From positions 2,502,501 to 2,566,500 of the forward strand of contig NZ_RBXD01000001.1 in assembly GCF_003634825.1 (NCBI RefSeq): a stretch of DNA of 64,000 nt, read 5' to 3'. A program made the position numbers and the translations under genes. Shown here in pieces: positions 52,007 through 61,294 of this stretch. Within the stretch, counting starts at the first letter, position 1; every line of letters begins with the position of its first letter. This DNA is from Flavobacterium sp. 123 (GTDB taxonomy: Bacteria; Bacteroidota; Bacteroidia; Flavobacteriales; Flavobacteriaceae). The notes beneath the pieces are model-generated. The model was not told where the DNA came from. It saw nothing but the letters and a program-made list of their open reading frames with translations, and did no database searches.

Positions 52007-54470
52007 ATCCTTGAAATTCCATATCACCGCCGCCTTCATTCATATTTTTCTTAGGCTGTTTTTCTCTTTCAACTTTCTGTTTGTTGAATCGATACGTAAA
52101 TGACAATGTAAACTGTCTTTCTCTCCATTGCATTTCAGCATGAGAATTTAGTACTCCAGGAAGATAGGTCTCCATGATTCTTTTTCTAGAGTTAAACACG
52201 TCACTGATATTAAATGCAACTGTACCTTTGTCTTTCAAAACATCTTTACTAAAAGCTAAGTTTGCACTAAAGTTTCCTAATACTTTACCTTGAGCGTTTG
52301 TTTGAGGCGCATTATAAGTAGCATTAGTTTGCCAGTCAATCTTATATGGCAAAGTTATTTTAGACGTTACACGAGTAAACCAAGATGTGGCAGTGTTATC
52401 AAAATTTTGAGTAATCTCAACATCATTAAAATTAGTATAAACAAAATCACCTTGTGTTTTAGTTTGGAAAAAATTAAAGTTTCCATTTAATTTCCACCAT
52501 TTGTATGGAGAATAGTTTAAGGTAAATTCAAAACCAGTTCTATATTCTGTAGCAACATTAATAGGCGAAGTTATAATTATAGGTGTTCCATTTACAAAAT
52601 CACCAGATTCTCTTCTTGCCATTTGAAAAACATCAGTAGTTTTATTGGCATACAAGGAAGTATTAAAAGTTAATTTATCCCATCTTTTGATAAAACCAAA
52701 ATCAATTGCATCTGTGAAAGCAGGATCTAAATCAGGGTTTCCAATGAATATATTGATGTTACTAGATAAGTTGCTAAATGGATTTAACATTCTACCTCTA
52801 GGTCTTTGGATTCTTCTACTATAACTTATAGAAGCGCTACTTTTGTCTGAAAGCTCATAAGTAAAAAAGGCACTTGGGAAAAAATTATTGTATTTTTTAG
52901 TGTTAAAATCATTCGTTGACAATTGATTTACTTCAATTTTTGAATCTTCCCAACGTAATCCTAGAAGAACAGATATTTTATTGGCTTTGAAGCCATATTG
53001 AGTATACAATGAATTTATATTTTCTTTATACTCTAAAGTATTGGTGAAATTATAGTTAATTATCCCGTCATTTTCCACTTGATAATCCGTTAGTAATTTG
53101 GTAAAATCACCACGATAACCCGCTTCAAATTGGCTTCCTTTTCCCAAAGGCAAAACATAATCAGTCTGTATTAAGTTTCTGTTTTGAGTTTGATGGTTAA
53201 GGGTTTTGTCTAATTTTATAATATCCGAATTGTTAGCTGAATCAGTAACTAAAGCATTAGTATTGTCATCATTTGTTGAAAATGATCCATCTATAGTAAG
53301 TTTATGTCCCTCTTTTTTGAAATTTTTTGTGAAGTTGGTTGTAAATTCTACATTTTCACTTTTATTGTCTTCTACATTAATACGATTTCGAGTGTAATCA
53401 TACACATAATCAGCATCATAATATTTTTGGAAGATATTATCAGTATCATCACCATTATTTTTTCTATAATTGATGGTATTGGTCCAAGAAGTAGATTTGT
53501 CTAAAAACAATTCAATACCAAAATTTCCATTGTATCCATTACCAAGACGTTTGTTTTTTCTAGGTTCAATTACATAACCTTTAGTCGTATTGTCTGAATT
53601 CAGGTATTCCGTTTCGTTAATCATGTTTCCAGGACTACTTCTATAATTGAAGCCTTGATTGGTAAACAAGTTGAAATTTTTAGATTTGAAGTTTACGGTT
53701 CCACTTAATCCGTTATTTTTCGGATATCCTGTAGAGGCTATAAATGTTCCATTTAAACCTAAATTTTTTCCTTTTTTCAAAACAATATTTAATAATCCGC
53801 CGCCACCTTCAGCATCATATCTTGCTGATGGGTTTGTAATAACTTCTACTTTATCTATTGCGTCTGCAGGGATTAGTCTTAATGCATCATTAATATTTAT
53901 TGCATTTGACGGTTTTCCATCAATAAGAATCTTTACATTTTCATTTCCTCGAAGGCTGACATTTCCTTCAACATCAACAGAAACAGAAGGAATATTGTCT
54001 AAAACATCGCTTACTGTTCCTCCTTTTACCATTAAATCACTACCAACATTGTATATTTTTTTGTCTAATTTTATGTCAACAGTTGTTTTTTCAGCTCTAA
54101 CTACAACTTCATTTAATTGTGAAGCATCTTCTTCTAAACCAATTGATCCTAAATTAGTGTTTTCTTGAATACTTTTTTGTTTGATTTGTGTTGATTTGAA
54201 AGAAATAAATTCGATTGTAATGTCATATATACCAGGTAATACTGCAATGTCAAATTCTCCTTTGACATTAGTTATTCCGCCAGCAATTTCCTTCGGATTA
54301 CTTGTGTTTTTGAATGTTATGGTTGCATATTCAAGCGGTTGTTTGCTTATTTTTTCAATTACTTTACCTGTAATTTTAAATTTGTTTCTAGCTAAAGGTC
54401 CTTGTTGCGCATAATTGGTTAGGCTTGTAAAAAGGAGCACAAGGATTAAAATGAATTGCATTTTTTTCAT
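52005..54470 (-). CDS. Outer-membrane beta-barrel (TonB-receptor-like) protein
   Basis: An 821-residue exported protein: signal peptide (first 21 residues, ends TNYAQQ), a carboxypeptidase-regulatory-like domain (about 30-115; KITGKVIEKISKQPLEYATI), a plug (about 120-220; VEVITNPSARYDAEGGGGLL) and a large C-terminal barrel of the OMP_b-brl_3 type ending near SFTYRFNKQK. It has no visible TonB box and belongs to the group of receptor-like barrels common in Bacteroidota. The substrate is unknown. The last 20 residues are Glu/Lys/Gly-rich and extend beyond the barrel. Confidence 0.87.
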   Translation of the reverse strand: MKKMQFILILVLLFTSLTNYAQQGPLARNKFKITGKVIEKISKQPLEYATITFKNTSNPKEIAGGITNVKGEFDIAVLPGIYDITIEFISFKSTQIKQKSIQENTNLGSIGLEEDASQLNEVVVRAEKTTVDIKLDKKIYNVGSDLMVKGGTVSDVLDNIPSVSVDVEGNVSLRGNENVKILIDGKPSNAININDALRLIPADAIDKVEVITNPSARYDAEGGGGLLNIVLKKGKNLGLNGTFIASTGYPKNNGLSGTVNFKSKNFNLFTNQGFNYRSSPGNMINETEYLNSDNTTKGYVIEPRKNKRLGNGYNGNFGIELFLDKSTSWTNTINYRKNNGDDTDNIFQKYYDADYVYDYTRNRINVEDNKSENVEFTTNFTKNFKKEGHKLTIDGSFSTNDDNTNALVTDSANNSDIIKLDKTLNHQTQNRNLIQTDYVLPLGKGSQFEAGYRGDFTKLLTDYQVENDGIINYNFTNTLEYKENINSLYTQYGFKANKISVLLGLRWEDSKIEVNQLSTNDFNTKKYNNFFPSAFFTYELSDKSSASISYSRRIQRPRGRMLNPFSNLSSNINIFIGNPDLDPAFTDAIDFGFIKRWDKLTFNTSLYANKTTDVFQMARRESGDFVNGTPIIITSPINVATEYRTGFEFTLNYSPYKWWKLNGNFNFFQTKTQGDFVYTNFNDVEITQNFDNTATSWFTRVTSKITLPYKIDWQTNATYNAPQTNAQGKVLGNFSANLAFSKDVLKDKGTVAFNISDVFNSRKRIMETYLPGVLNSHAEMQWRERQFTLSFTYRFNKQKVEREKQPKKNMNEGGGDMEFQG

Positions 54471-54549
54471 TATCGAAAATTTTTGGTTATGTTAGTAAGA
54501 CTATTCAAACAGTTTTTGGTTTAAGAACTAAATCATAAAAAAATGTTAA

Positions 54550-54891
54550 TTAAATGAATTCGGAAACCTCATCAATTACCCTTCCTATAATTGCTTTTTC
54601 ACCTTTAATTACAATTGGTCGTTCAATAAGAATTGGATTGTCGACCATGGCTTGAATAATTTCATCATCTGTTAATGATTTGTCTTTGTAATTATCAATC
54701 CAAATTTTTTCTTTGACTCTGACAAGATTAATGGGTTTACAATTTAGTTTTTTAATAATAGAAGCTAATTCTTGAAAGCTAAGCGTTTCTTCTAAATATT
54801 TAATAACTTCGAATTCTTGCCCAGTCTCTACTATAAAAGCTAAGCAGTTTCTTGATTTCCCACAGCGTGGATTATGATATATTTGTATCAT
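54550..54891 (-). CDS. ArsC/Spx-family thioredoxin-fold protein
   Basis: From the ATG at 54891, a 113-residue cytoplasmic protein with active-site Cys in YHNPRCGKSRN (residues about 5-15), and RPIVIKGEKAIIGR near the C-terminus as in glutaredoxin-dependent arsenate reductases. No other arsenic genes are nearby, and many proteins of this family (YfgD, YffB) have no proven arsenate role. A longer start at 54951 adds 20 unconserved residues. Confidence 0.8.
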   Translation of the reverse strand: MIQIYHNPRCGKSRNCLAFIVETGQEFEVIKYLEETLSFQELASIIKKLNCKPINLVRVKEKIWIDNYKDKSLTDDEIIQAMVDNPILIERPIVIKGEKAIIGRVIDEVSEFI

Positions 54892-54993
54892 GATGTTTTT
54901 TTTGCGAAGTAAATCAAATTCAAATAATAAACGGTATTTTAGTAGTAACAAAATGTACTTTCAAAATTAATTAAGAATTCAATCAAAAAAATT

Positions 54994-55911
54994 ATGTTTA
55001 TTGAACAAGGAATAAACCCCGAGAATAAGTTTTGGAAATATATTTTAGGATCGTTATTAATTATTTTCACCTCTTTTATAGGTCAAATCCCATTGATATT
55101 GGGGATTTTATATAAAACGTATACTAGTAAAAAAGCGTATCCAAAGAATAATGATGAAGTGATGCGTTTTTTAGAACCTAATTTGACTTTGTTTTTATTA
55201 ATGATTTCTTTTGTTTTTACTCTTGCAGGAATTTATTTTGTAGTTCGGTATTTACACAATCAAACAATGCTTTCGGTCACTACATCAAGAAATAAAATCG
55301 ATTGGAATAGAGTGTTTTTTTCTTTTTCAATCTGGGGTGCTTTTACAATAGTTAGTACTTTTTTATTTTATTGGTATAATCCAGATGATTTTGTAATTAA
55401 TTTCAAACCCATTCCTTTTGCTATTTTGGTCGTTATAGGAACGTTTTTAATTCCGATACAAACAACTACTGAAGAATATGTTTTTAGAGGATATTTGATG
55501 CAAGGTTTTGCTAATCTTTCTAAAAATAAATGGTTTCCATTGCTTATGACATCTGTTATTTTTGGAGCTATGCATCTTTCAAATCCAGAAGTTATCAAAA
55601 TGGGAAACATAATTTTATTATATTATATAGGAACAGGCTTTTTTCTTGGAATCATCACTTTGATGGATGAAGGAATGGAATTAGCGCTAGGTTTTCATGC
55701 CGCTAATAATTTAGTTAGCGCAATATTAGTTACTTCTGATTGGTCTGCATTTCAAACCCATTCTTTTTTTAAGGATGTTTCAAATCCTTCGGCTTCTTTG
55801 GATGTTTTATTGCCAGTTTTTATTATTTTCCCTATCTTGCTCAAAATTTTTTCGAGCAAATATCATTGGAATAATTGGAAAGAAAAACTCACAGGTAAAA
55901 TAAAATATTAG
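54994..55911 (+). CDS. CPBP-family intramembrane metalloprotease
   Basis: A 305-residue protein with about eight membrane helices and the three CPBP/ABI motifs: TTEEYVFRGYLMQG (EExxxR, about residue 160), FGAMHLSN and GFHAANN. Members are related to CAAX-prenyl proteases, though the bacterial substrates are mostly unknown. It precedes menE by 27 nt on the same strand. In my recollection of Flavobacteria this pair commonly follows menC, which here lies about 48 kb away. Confidence 0.9.
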   Translation: MFIEQGINPENKFWKYILGSLLIIFTSFIGQIPLILGILYKTYTSKKAYPKNNDEVMRFLEPNLTLFLLMISFVFTLAGIYFVVRYLHNQTMLSVTTSRNKIDWNRVFFSFSIWGAFTIVSTFLFYWYNPDDFVINFKPIPFAILVVIGTFLIPIQTTTEEYVFRGYLMQGFANLSKNKWFPLLMTSVIFGAMHLSNPEVIKMGNIILLYYIGTGFFLGIITLMDEGMELALGFHAANNLVSAILVTSDWSAFQTHSFFKDVSNPSASLDVLLPVFIIFPILLKIFSSKYHWNNWKEKLTGKIKY

Positions 55912-55938
55912 TTGATAATAATATAATAAAAAACGAAA

Positions 55939-56991
55939 ATGAATAACCCAACTTATCACAACGTTCACAACAAATTCAAATTAAATGGCTATCATTTAAC
56001 AAAAGAAGATCTAATTAGAGTTGCCTATTCTTTTATTAAAGAAGGAGACTATTTTGAAAAACCATTAGGTGTTTTTATCTTGGATTGGTTTGATGATAGA
56101 TCGTATTTAGAAATAAACACTTCAGGATCTACAGGAACTCCTAAAATTATTCAAGTGGAGAAACAAGCTATGGTGAATTCTGCTTTAGCTACGGGTGATT
56201 TCTTTGGTTTAGAGCCAGGTAAGAAAATATTACATTGTTTACCAACTAATTATGTAGCCGGTAAAATGATGTTTGTAAGAGCATTTATTTTAGGATTAGA
56301 AATGGAGTTTGTGGCTCCAAGTTCAAATCCATTAGAAGGAATTGATGAAACATTTGATTTCTGTGGAATGGTTCCTTTACAAGCAAAAAATTCTTTAAAA
56401 GATCTTCACAAGATTAAAAAATTAATTATTGGTGGAGTAAAAGTGCATAAATCTTTAGAGCAAGAATTAGTAAAATTGCCTATCGAGATTTATGAAACAT
56501 ATGGTATGACGGAAACAATTACCCATATTGCTGCTAAAAAAATTGGCGAAGAAGCTTTTACAGTTTTGCCTAATGTAACTGTTTCTGTTGACGAAAGACA
56601 CTGTTTAGTTATTGATGCAAAAAACATAAGTGAAGAAAAAATTGTCACTAACGATATCGTAAAAATAATTTCTGATACTCAATTTGTATGGGTTGGCCGA
56701 TATGATAATGTTATTAATAGTGGTGGTATCAAATTAATACCTGAACAAATTGAAGAAAAATTATCTACTTTAATTCCAAGAAGATATTTTGTTTTTGGAG
56801 AATCAGACGCTACACTAGGTGAGAAATTAGTTCTTTATATTGAAGGAGAACCAATTAAAATTGATGAATCTGTTTTTGATGTTTTGGATAAATACGAAAG
56901 ACCTAAAGAAGTTAAATTTATTCCAAGTTTCAAACAAACTGCTACGGGTAAAATTATCAGAAGCGAAAGTTTAGATTCAATAAAAGCTTAA
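55939..56991 (+). CDS. menE: o-succinylbenzoate--CoA ligase MenE
   Basis: A 350-residue acyl-adenylate-forming enzyme, shorter than typical MenE (about 450-480) but normal for the compact Bacteroidota form. The P-loop-like motif is INTSGSTGTPKIIQVEK (about residue 60). YETYGMTETITHIA (about 190) and VWVGRYDNVINSGGIKL (about 255) follow, and the catalytic Lys is in TATGKIIRSE near the C-terminus. It activates o-succinylbenzoate for MenB. The terminator follows directly. Confidence 0.88.
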   Translation: MNNPTYHNVHNKFKLNGYHLTKEDLIRVAYSFIKEGDYFEKPLGVFILDWFDDRSYLEINTSGSTGTPKIIQVEKQAMVNSALATGDFFGLEPGKKILHCLPTNYVAGKMMFVRAFILGLEMEFVAPSSNPLEGIDETFDFCGMVPLQAKNSLKDLHKIKKLIIGGVKVHKSLEQELVKLPIEIYETYGMTETITHIAAKKIGEEAFTVLPNVTVSVDERHCLVIDAKNISEEKIVTNDIVKIISDTQFVWVGRYDNVINSGGIKLIPEQIEEKLSTLIPRRYFVFGESDATLGEKLVLYIEGEPIKIDESVFDVLDKYERPKEVKFIPSFKQTATGKIIRSESLDSIKA

Positions 56992-57010
56992 TTTTTAAAA
57001 TTGTATAAAT

Positions 57011-57040
57011 AAAAAAGAGATGATTCGTCATCTCTTTTTT
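57011..57040. terminator. Terminator between menE and the DoxX gene
   Basis: AAAAAAGAGATGA, TTCG loop, TCATCTCTTTTTT: a perfect 13-pair stem with a UUCG tetraloop and flanking A/T runs, suitable for both convergent genes. Confidence 0.93.
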
Positions 57041-57048
57041 ATTTTAGG

Positions 57049-57471
57049 TTATTCTTGCATTTTAAAATAGTAATCTGCTGAATTTTTTCCACTTCCGTAA
57101 AAAAGGAAAAACAGACAAACTCCCAAGGTAAGGAAAGCAAGTAAAATACTTTGAGAATGCATATTACCTATTAAGTTTACGGTTATTGCACCTAATAAAA
57201 TAGGCAATTGTGCGATTATTGCCCATCTAGTTAATAAACCAAATACAATCATTATACCGCCTACCATATGTGCTGGAGCAATATAGTGTACTAGGAACAT
57301 ACCGCCACCCATTGTGTCTATTGGAGATATTAGATCTTGAAGATATTGGACATTTGTAATAAAAGAAATGCCTTTTACGAATAAAAAAACACCAAGTGCT
57401 ATTCGTAATAAATCTACCGGAAAATAAGTATGCGCATTGGCCCACTTATTTAGTCTTTTTACATTATTCAT
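57049..57471 (-). CDS. DoxX-family membrane protein
   Basis: A 140-residue inner-membrane protein with four predicted helices (LLRIALGVFLFVKGISFITN; MFLVHYIAPAHMVGGIMIVF; LLGAITVNLIGNM; ILLAFLTLGVCLFFLFYGSG). The DoxX fold is recognised from helix spacing and the early Gly-Lys-Gly segment. Family roles range from thiosulfate oxidation partners to oxidative stress complexes; none can be chosen here. Confidence 0.78.
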   Translation of the reverse strand: MNNVKRLNKWANAHTYFPVDLLRIALGVFLFVKGISFITNVQYLQDLISPIDTMGGGMFLVHYIAPAHMVGGIMIVFGLLTRWAIIAQLPILLGAITVNLIGNMHSQSILLAFLTLGVCLFFLFYGSGKNSADYYFKMQE

Positions 57472-57562
57472 ACTGTTGTTGTTTTATAAAATTAATATTA
57501 AGTTAGATTTCAAATTATATTTTAGGAACTAGAAATTGAAAACGCTATTTATTAAATAAAGC

Positions 57563-58195
57563 TTAATTTATAAAATGGTAATTTAGTTTTAGACCAAGAG
57601 TGTTTTCTGCATGACCTCTTGCCAAAAATTGATTAAGATCCATTGATAAACCTAGGTTTTTCTTTTTTGAACCAATATCAAAATGTCTTCCAAAATACAA
57701 ACCAGAGCAGATTCCAAATTGTTGATTTCGGGCATATTCAGATACAAATCCAAGACCTATTTTGCTATCTTCATCGGATAATGCATAACCAACACCTGTT
57801 TCAATTCCCCAATACCACCAGGTGTTTAGATTGTATTGTAGGTTGGGTTTAATAGAAAATACACTAAAGTTACTGTGTAATGCCCTTTCTTCTAATGTAC
57901 TTTCTGGAGTTAGTATTCGGCTGTTTTTTTTAATAAATCTATAATCATAATCTGCTTTTATGCCTAATTCATATTTTGAAGAAATTGCTTTCCATGTTCT
58001 TAGGTTGATACCAATACCAAGTCTATGGCTTCGATACATCATAATATGAACCGGTAATGATAAATTTATCCCTGTCTCTAAATGAATCAATTTCTCTTTT
58101 TTTGATGATAGATTGTTTTCTGATATTGTTTGTGCGCTTATGACAGAGGTGACAAACAATAATATGCTCGAAAATAGAGTTGCTATCTTGTTCAT
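57563..58195 (-). CDS. Secreted outer-membrane-like protein of unknown function
   Basis: From the ATG at 58195, 210 residues with signal peptide (MNKIATLFSSILLFVTSVIS, then AQ). The mature part is built of alternating amphipathic strands (HIMMYRSHRLGIGINLRTWK; KYELGIKADYDYRFI; FSIKPNLQYNLNTWWYWGIE) and ends in LGLKLNYHFIN, as in small eight-stranded outer-membrane barrels. No specific family is recognised. Confidence 0.68.
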   Translation of the reverse strand: MNKIATLFSSILLFVTSVISAQTISENNLSSKKEKLIHLETGINLSLPVHIMMYRSHRLGIGINLRTWKAISSKYELGIKADYDYRFIKKNSRILTPESTLEERALHSNFSVFSIKPNLQYNLNTWWYWGIETGVGYALSDEDSKIGLGFVSEYARNQQFGICSGLYFGRHFDIGSKKKNLGLSMDLNQFLARGHAENTLGLKLNYHFIN

Positions 58196-58387
58196 TTTTT
58201 CTAACAATTAAATAATTCAAATAATTCTGAATACTTTTTTATGGAATGAAAAAAATGATAGTGTTTTAATGTATAGTTGACAATAAAACACTAGTAAAGA
58301 TACAAATAACTATAAATCAAAACGATAAAGAACATTAAAATATTGTTTGTCTAGTTTTGATTGTATAAAAGTTATGTAGTAAAAAAA

Positions 58388-60016
58388 TTAGACTTGGATG
58401 ACGCCTAAATTAAATTTTTTTTCAATGGGTGCGTGGTTTGCAGCTTCAATACCCATTGAAATCCAAGTTCTAGTTTCCAAAGGGTCGATAATAGCGTCAG
58501 TCCATAATCGAGAAGCAGCATAATATGGAGAAACTTGTTCGTCATAACGCGCTTTAATTTTAGCAAATAATTCATTTTCTTTGGTTTCGTCTACCAATTC
58601 TCCTTTTGCTTTTAATGACGAAGCTTCGATTTGTGCTAATACTTTGGCAGCTTGAGTGCCACCCATAACGGCAAGCTCTGCACTTGGCCAAGCAAAGATT
58701 AGTCTTGGATCATATGCTTTTCCACACATTGCATAATTTCCAGCTCCGTATGAATTCCCAACAATAACTGTAAATTTAGGCACAACAGAATTTGATACCG
58801 CATTTACCATTTTTGCGCCGTCTTTAATAATTCCACCGTGTTCTGATTTTGATCCTACCATAAAACCAGTTACATCTTGGATGAATAGTAGAGGGATTTT
58901 CTTTTGGTTACAATTTGCAATAAATCGTGTGGCTTTATCAGCGCTATCCGAATAAATTACTCCACCAAATTGCATTTCACCAGTTTTAGTTTTAACTACT
59001 TTTCGTTGATTAGCAACAATACCTACAGCCCAGCCATCAATTCTAGCATAGCCGGTAATTATGGTTTGTCCGTAGCCATCTTTGTAGGCTTCAAACTCAG
59101 AATTATCAACTAATCTATTGATAATTTCCATCATATCGTATTGTTCGTTGCGGGCTTTGGGTAATAGTCCGTATATTTCTTTTTCGTCTAATGCTGGTTT
59201 TTCAGATGGAATACGATTAAAACCTGCTTTGTCAAAATCACCTATTTTGTCAACTATATTTTTAATTTTATCCAAAGCATCTTTATCGTCTTTTGCTTTG
59301 TAATCCGTAACACCTGAAATTTCACAATGAGTAGTTGCGCCACCTAAAGTTTCGTTATCAATATTTTCACCAATTGCCGCTTTTACTAAATAACTTCCGG
59401 CTAAGAAAATACTCCCCGTTTTATCTACAATTAGCGCTTCATCGCTCATAATAGGAAGATAAGCACCACCAGCAACACAGCTTCCCATAACGGCAGAAAT
59501 TTGGGTAATTCCCATACTGCTCATCAAAGCATTGTTTCTGAATATGCGTCCAAAATGTTCCTTATCTGGAAAAATTTCATCTTGCAATGGTAAATAAACG
59601 CCCGCACTATCTACTAAATAAATAATGGGTAATTTGTTTTCCATAGCAATTTCTTGGGCACGTAGATTTTTTTTGGCAGTAATTGGAAACCAAGCTCCAG
59701 CTTTTACTGTAGCATCATTAGCAACAACAATACATTGCTTTCCTTTTATATATCCTATTTTGACAACAACTCCTCCCGAAGGGCAACCCCCGTGTTCTTT
59801 GTACATTCCTTCTCCCACAAATGCGCCAATTTCTATACTTTTTGCTTTGGCGTCAAGTAAATAATCAATCCGTTCTCTGGCTGTCATTTTACCTTCAGCA
59901 TGTAATTTTTCAATGCGTTTTTCACCACCACCTAATTTAACAATAGTAAATTTTTGACGCAAAGAGGCTAGTAAAAGTTTATTGTGGTCTTCGTTTTTAT
60001 TGAAGTTCAAATCCAT
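58388..60016 (-). CDS. Acyl-CoA carboxylase carboxyltransferase (beta) subunit
   Basis: A 542-residue biotin-dependent carboxyltransferase: KLHAEGKMTARERIDYLLD, the acyl-CoA-binding GAGNYAMCGKAYDPRLIFAW, VAGGAYLPIMSDEALIVD and the C-terminal WTDAIIDPLETRTWISMGIE. The sequence fits methylcrotonyl-CoA carboxylase beta (leucine breakdown) better than propionyl-CoA carboxylase, but the biotin carboxylase subunit is not in the window. It precedes nothing on its strand within 180 bp. Confidence 0.87.
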   Translation of the reverse strand: MDLNFNKNEDHNKLLLASLRQKFTIVKLGGGEKRIEKLHAEGKMTARERIDYLLDAKAKSIEIGAFVGEGMYKEHGGCPSGGVVVKIGYIKGKQCIVVANDATVKAGAWFPITAKKNLRAQEIAMENKLPIIYLVDSAGVYLPLQDEIFPDKEHFGRIFRNNALMSSMGITQISAVMGSCVAGGAYLPIMSDEALIVDKTGSIFLAGSYLVKAAIGENIDNETLGGATTHCEISGVTDYKAKDDKDALDKIKNIVDKIGDFDKAGFNRIPSEKPALDEKEIYGLLPKARNEQYDMMEIINRLVDNSEFEAYKDGYGQTIITGYARIDGWAVGIVANQRKVVKTKTGEMQFGGVIYSDSADKATRFIANCNQKKIPLLFIQDVTGFMVGSKSEHGGIIKDGAKMVNAVSNSVVPKFTVIVGNSYGAGNYAMCGKAYDPRLIFAWPSAELAVMGGTQAAKVLAQIEASSLKAKGELVDETKENELFAKIKARYDEQVSPYYAASRLWTDAIIDPLETRTWISMGIEAANHAPIEKKFNLGVIQV

Positions 60017-60058
60017 AGAAAAGGTAGTTTTACAAAAAAAAAATGATTGCTAAAATAC

Positions 60059-60092
60059 AAAAAGAAACAGTAATTATTTGCTGTTTCTTTTT
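60059..60092 (-). terminator. Terminator after lpxD
   Basis: AAAAAGAAACAG (60059-60070) and CTGTTTCTTTTT (60081-60092) form a 12-pair stem with a ten-base loop; the minus-strand reading is followed by T-rich sequence. Confidence 0.82.
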
Positions 60093-60107
60093 GAGATTTG
60101 GTAAAAA

Positions 60108-61115
60108 TTATAGTGTAACTTTTTTAGAATCATTAACTAATCTTTTTAGAATAGCCCATTGTTTTAAGGCATCACGAGCTTCAACTGCGGGATAACCTAA
60201 AACGGTTTTGCCTGCTGGTACATCGCAGGTAACACCTGAACCAGCACCTACTGTAGCGCCATCACCAATAGTTGCATGGTCTTTTATGGATGCGCTTCCG
60301 CCAATAATAACTCCATTTCCTAATGTTACTGAACCAGCAACACCACTATGTCCAGCCATGATGCAAAAACGGCCTAATTTACTATTATGTCCTATTTGAA
60401 CTAAATTGTCAATTTTACAACCATCACCTAAAACGGTAGAACTAAATTTGCCTCTATCTACACAAGAATTAGCTCCAATTTCTACTCCGTTACCAAGAAT
60501 TACATTTCCAATTTGTGGAATTTTAGCCAAACCTCTTTCTGGGCAAGGACGGAATCCAAAACCATCAGCTCCAATTGTTGCATTAGGGTGTAAAATACAA
60601 TTACTACCTATATGACAACGTTCACGAACCACAGCTCCAGACCAAATAATAGTGTTTTTTCCAATTGTGCATTCATCCAGAATGGTTGCGTTAGGGTATA
60701 TAGTTACGTTTTCTCCAAGAATTACGTTTGGACCAATGTAAGAACCAGCACCAATTCGGGTTCCGTTTCCTAAACTTGCGGTTTGATGAACTACTGCAGT
60801 TGGGTGAATATCAACATCAAACAATGGGGTAGGTGGCGCAAAAAGTTCTAATACTTGTGACATTGCTAAATCAGCATTATATACTTTTATAAACGCTCTA
60901 TTTTCTCCTGGTTCAATTGAAATGTCTTGATTTACAATAGCCGCACATGCTTTTGAAGCTTCCCATAATTTCTCATATTTTTTATTTCCAATAAACGAAA
61001 TTTCGGTTGTTTTAGCTGCTTCCAATTGTTCTGGCGCAGTAATAAGATGAGTAGTTTGTCCAACGATTTCACCTTTCAGGATTTCGTTTATTTCTTGGAT
61101 TGAGTAGGATTTCAT
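60108..61115 (-). CDS. lpxD: UDP-3-O-(3-hydroxyacyl)glucosamine N-acyltransferase LpxD
   Basis: A 335-residue lipid A enzyme adding the second hydroxyacyl chain at N-2. The N-terminal uridine-binding domain (about 1-95) is followed by a left-handed beta helix of hexapeptide repeats (VHQTASLGNGTRIGAGSYIG; NATILDECTIGKNTIIWSGA), the catalytic His in QIGHNSKLG and the MAGHSGVAGSV segment, then a C-terminal helix. Length fits LpxD. It would be expressed from upstream of 61115; a terminator follows. Confidence 0.93.
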   Translation of the reverse strand: MKSYSIQEINEILKGEIVGQTTHLITAPEQLEAAKTTEISFIGNKKYEKLWEASKACAAIVNQDISIEPGENRAFIKVYNADLAMSQVLELFAPPTPLFDVDIHPTAVVHQTASLGNGTRIGAGSYIGPNVILGENVTIYPNATILDECTIGKNTIIWSGAVVRERCHIGSNCILHPNATIGADGFGFRPCPERGLAKIPQIGNVILGNGVEIGANSCVDRGKFSSTVLGDGCKIDNLVQIGHNSKLGRFCIMAGHSGVAGSVTLGNGVIIGGSASIKDHATIGDGATVGAGSGVTCDVPAGKTVLGYPAVEARDALKQWAILKRLVNDSKKVTL

Positions 61116-61226
61116 TGCTTTTCAGGATTTGATTCGTTGCGGTATTTTTATCAAATAAAATCATTTAGCATTGAAATACCAAATATATTTTTTGAGGCAT
61201 CTAAGTGTAGTAAATATATAGCTGTT

Positions 61227-61275
61227 AAAATGCCCTCTAAACAGTGTTTTTAAAACCATTTTAGAGGGCATTTTT
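61227..61275 (-). terminator. Terminator after prfB
   Basis: AAAATGCCCTCTAAA (61227-61241) pairs with TTTAGAGGGCATTTT (61259-61273) over 15 positions. On the minus strand the stem runs into AT-rich sequence; it separates prfB from lpxD. Confidence 0.85.
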
Positions 61276-61294
61276 ATATTTTTTGAAAGTGAAA

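Noticed and set aside
6926..54500. Prophage or integrative element covering the fibre and benzoate regions
   Set aside because: No integrase, transposase, phage structural genes, tRNA attachment site or terminal repeats were found. The tail-fibre-like heads are common in non-phage Bacteroidota surface proteins.
54550..54891. Arsenic resistance locus
   Set aside because: There is one ArsC-like gene without arsB/acr3 or arsR nearby; many members of this family are not arsenate reductases.
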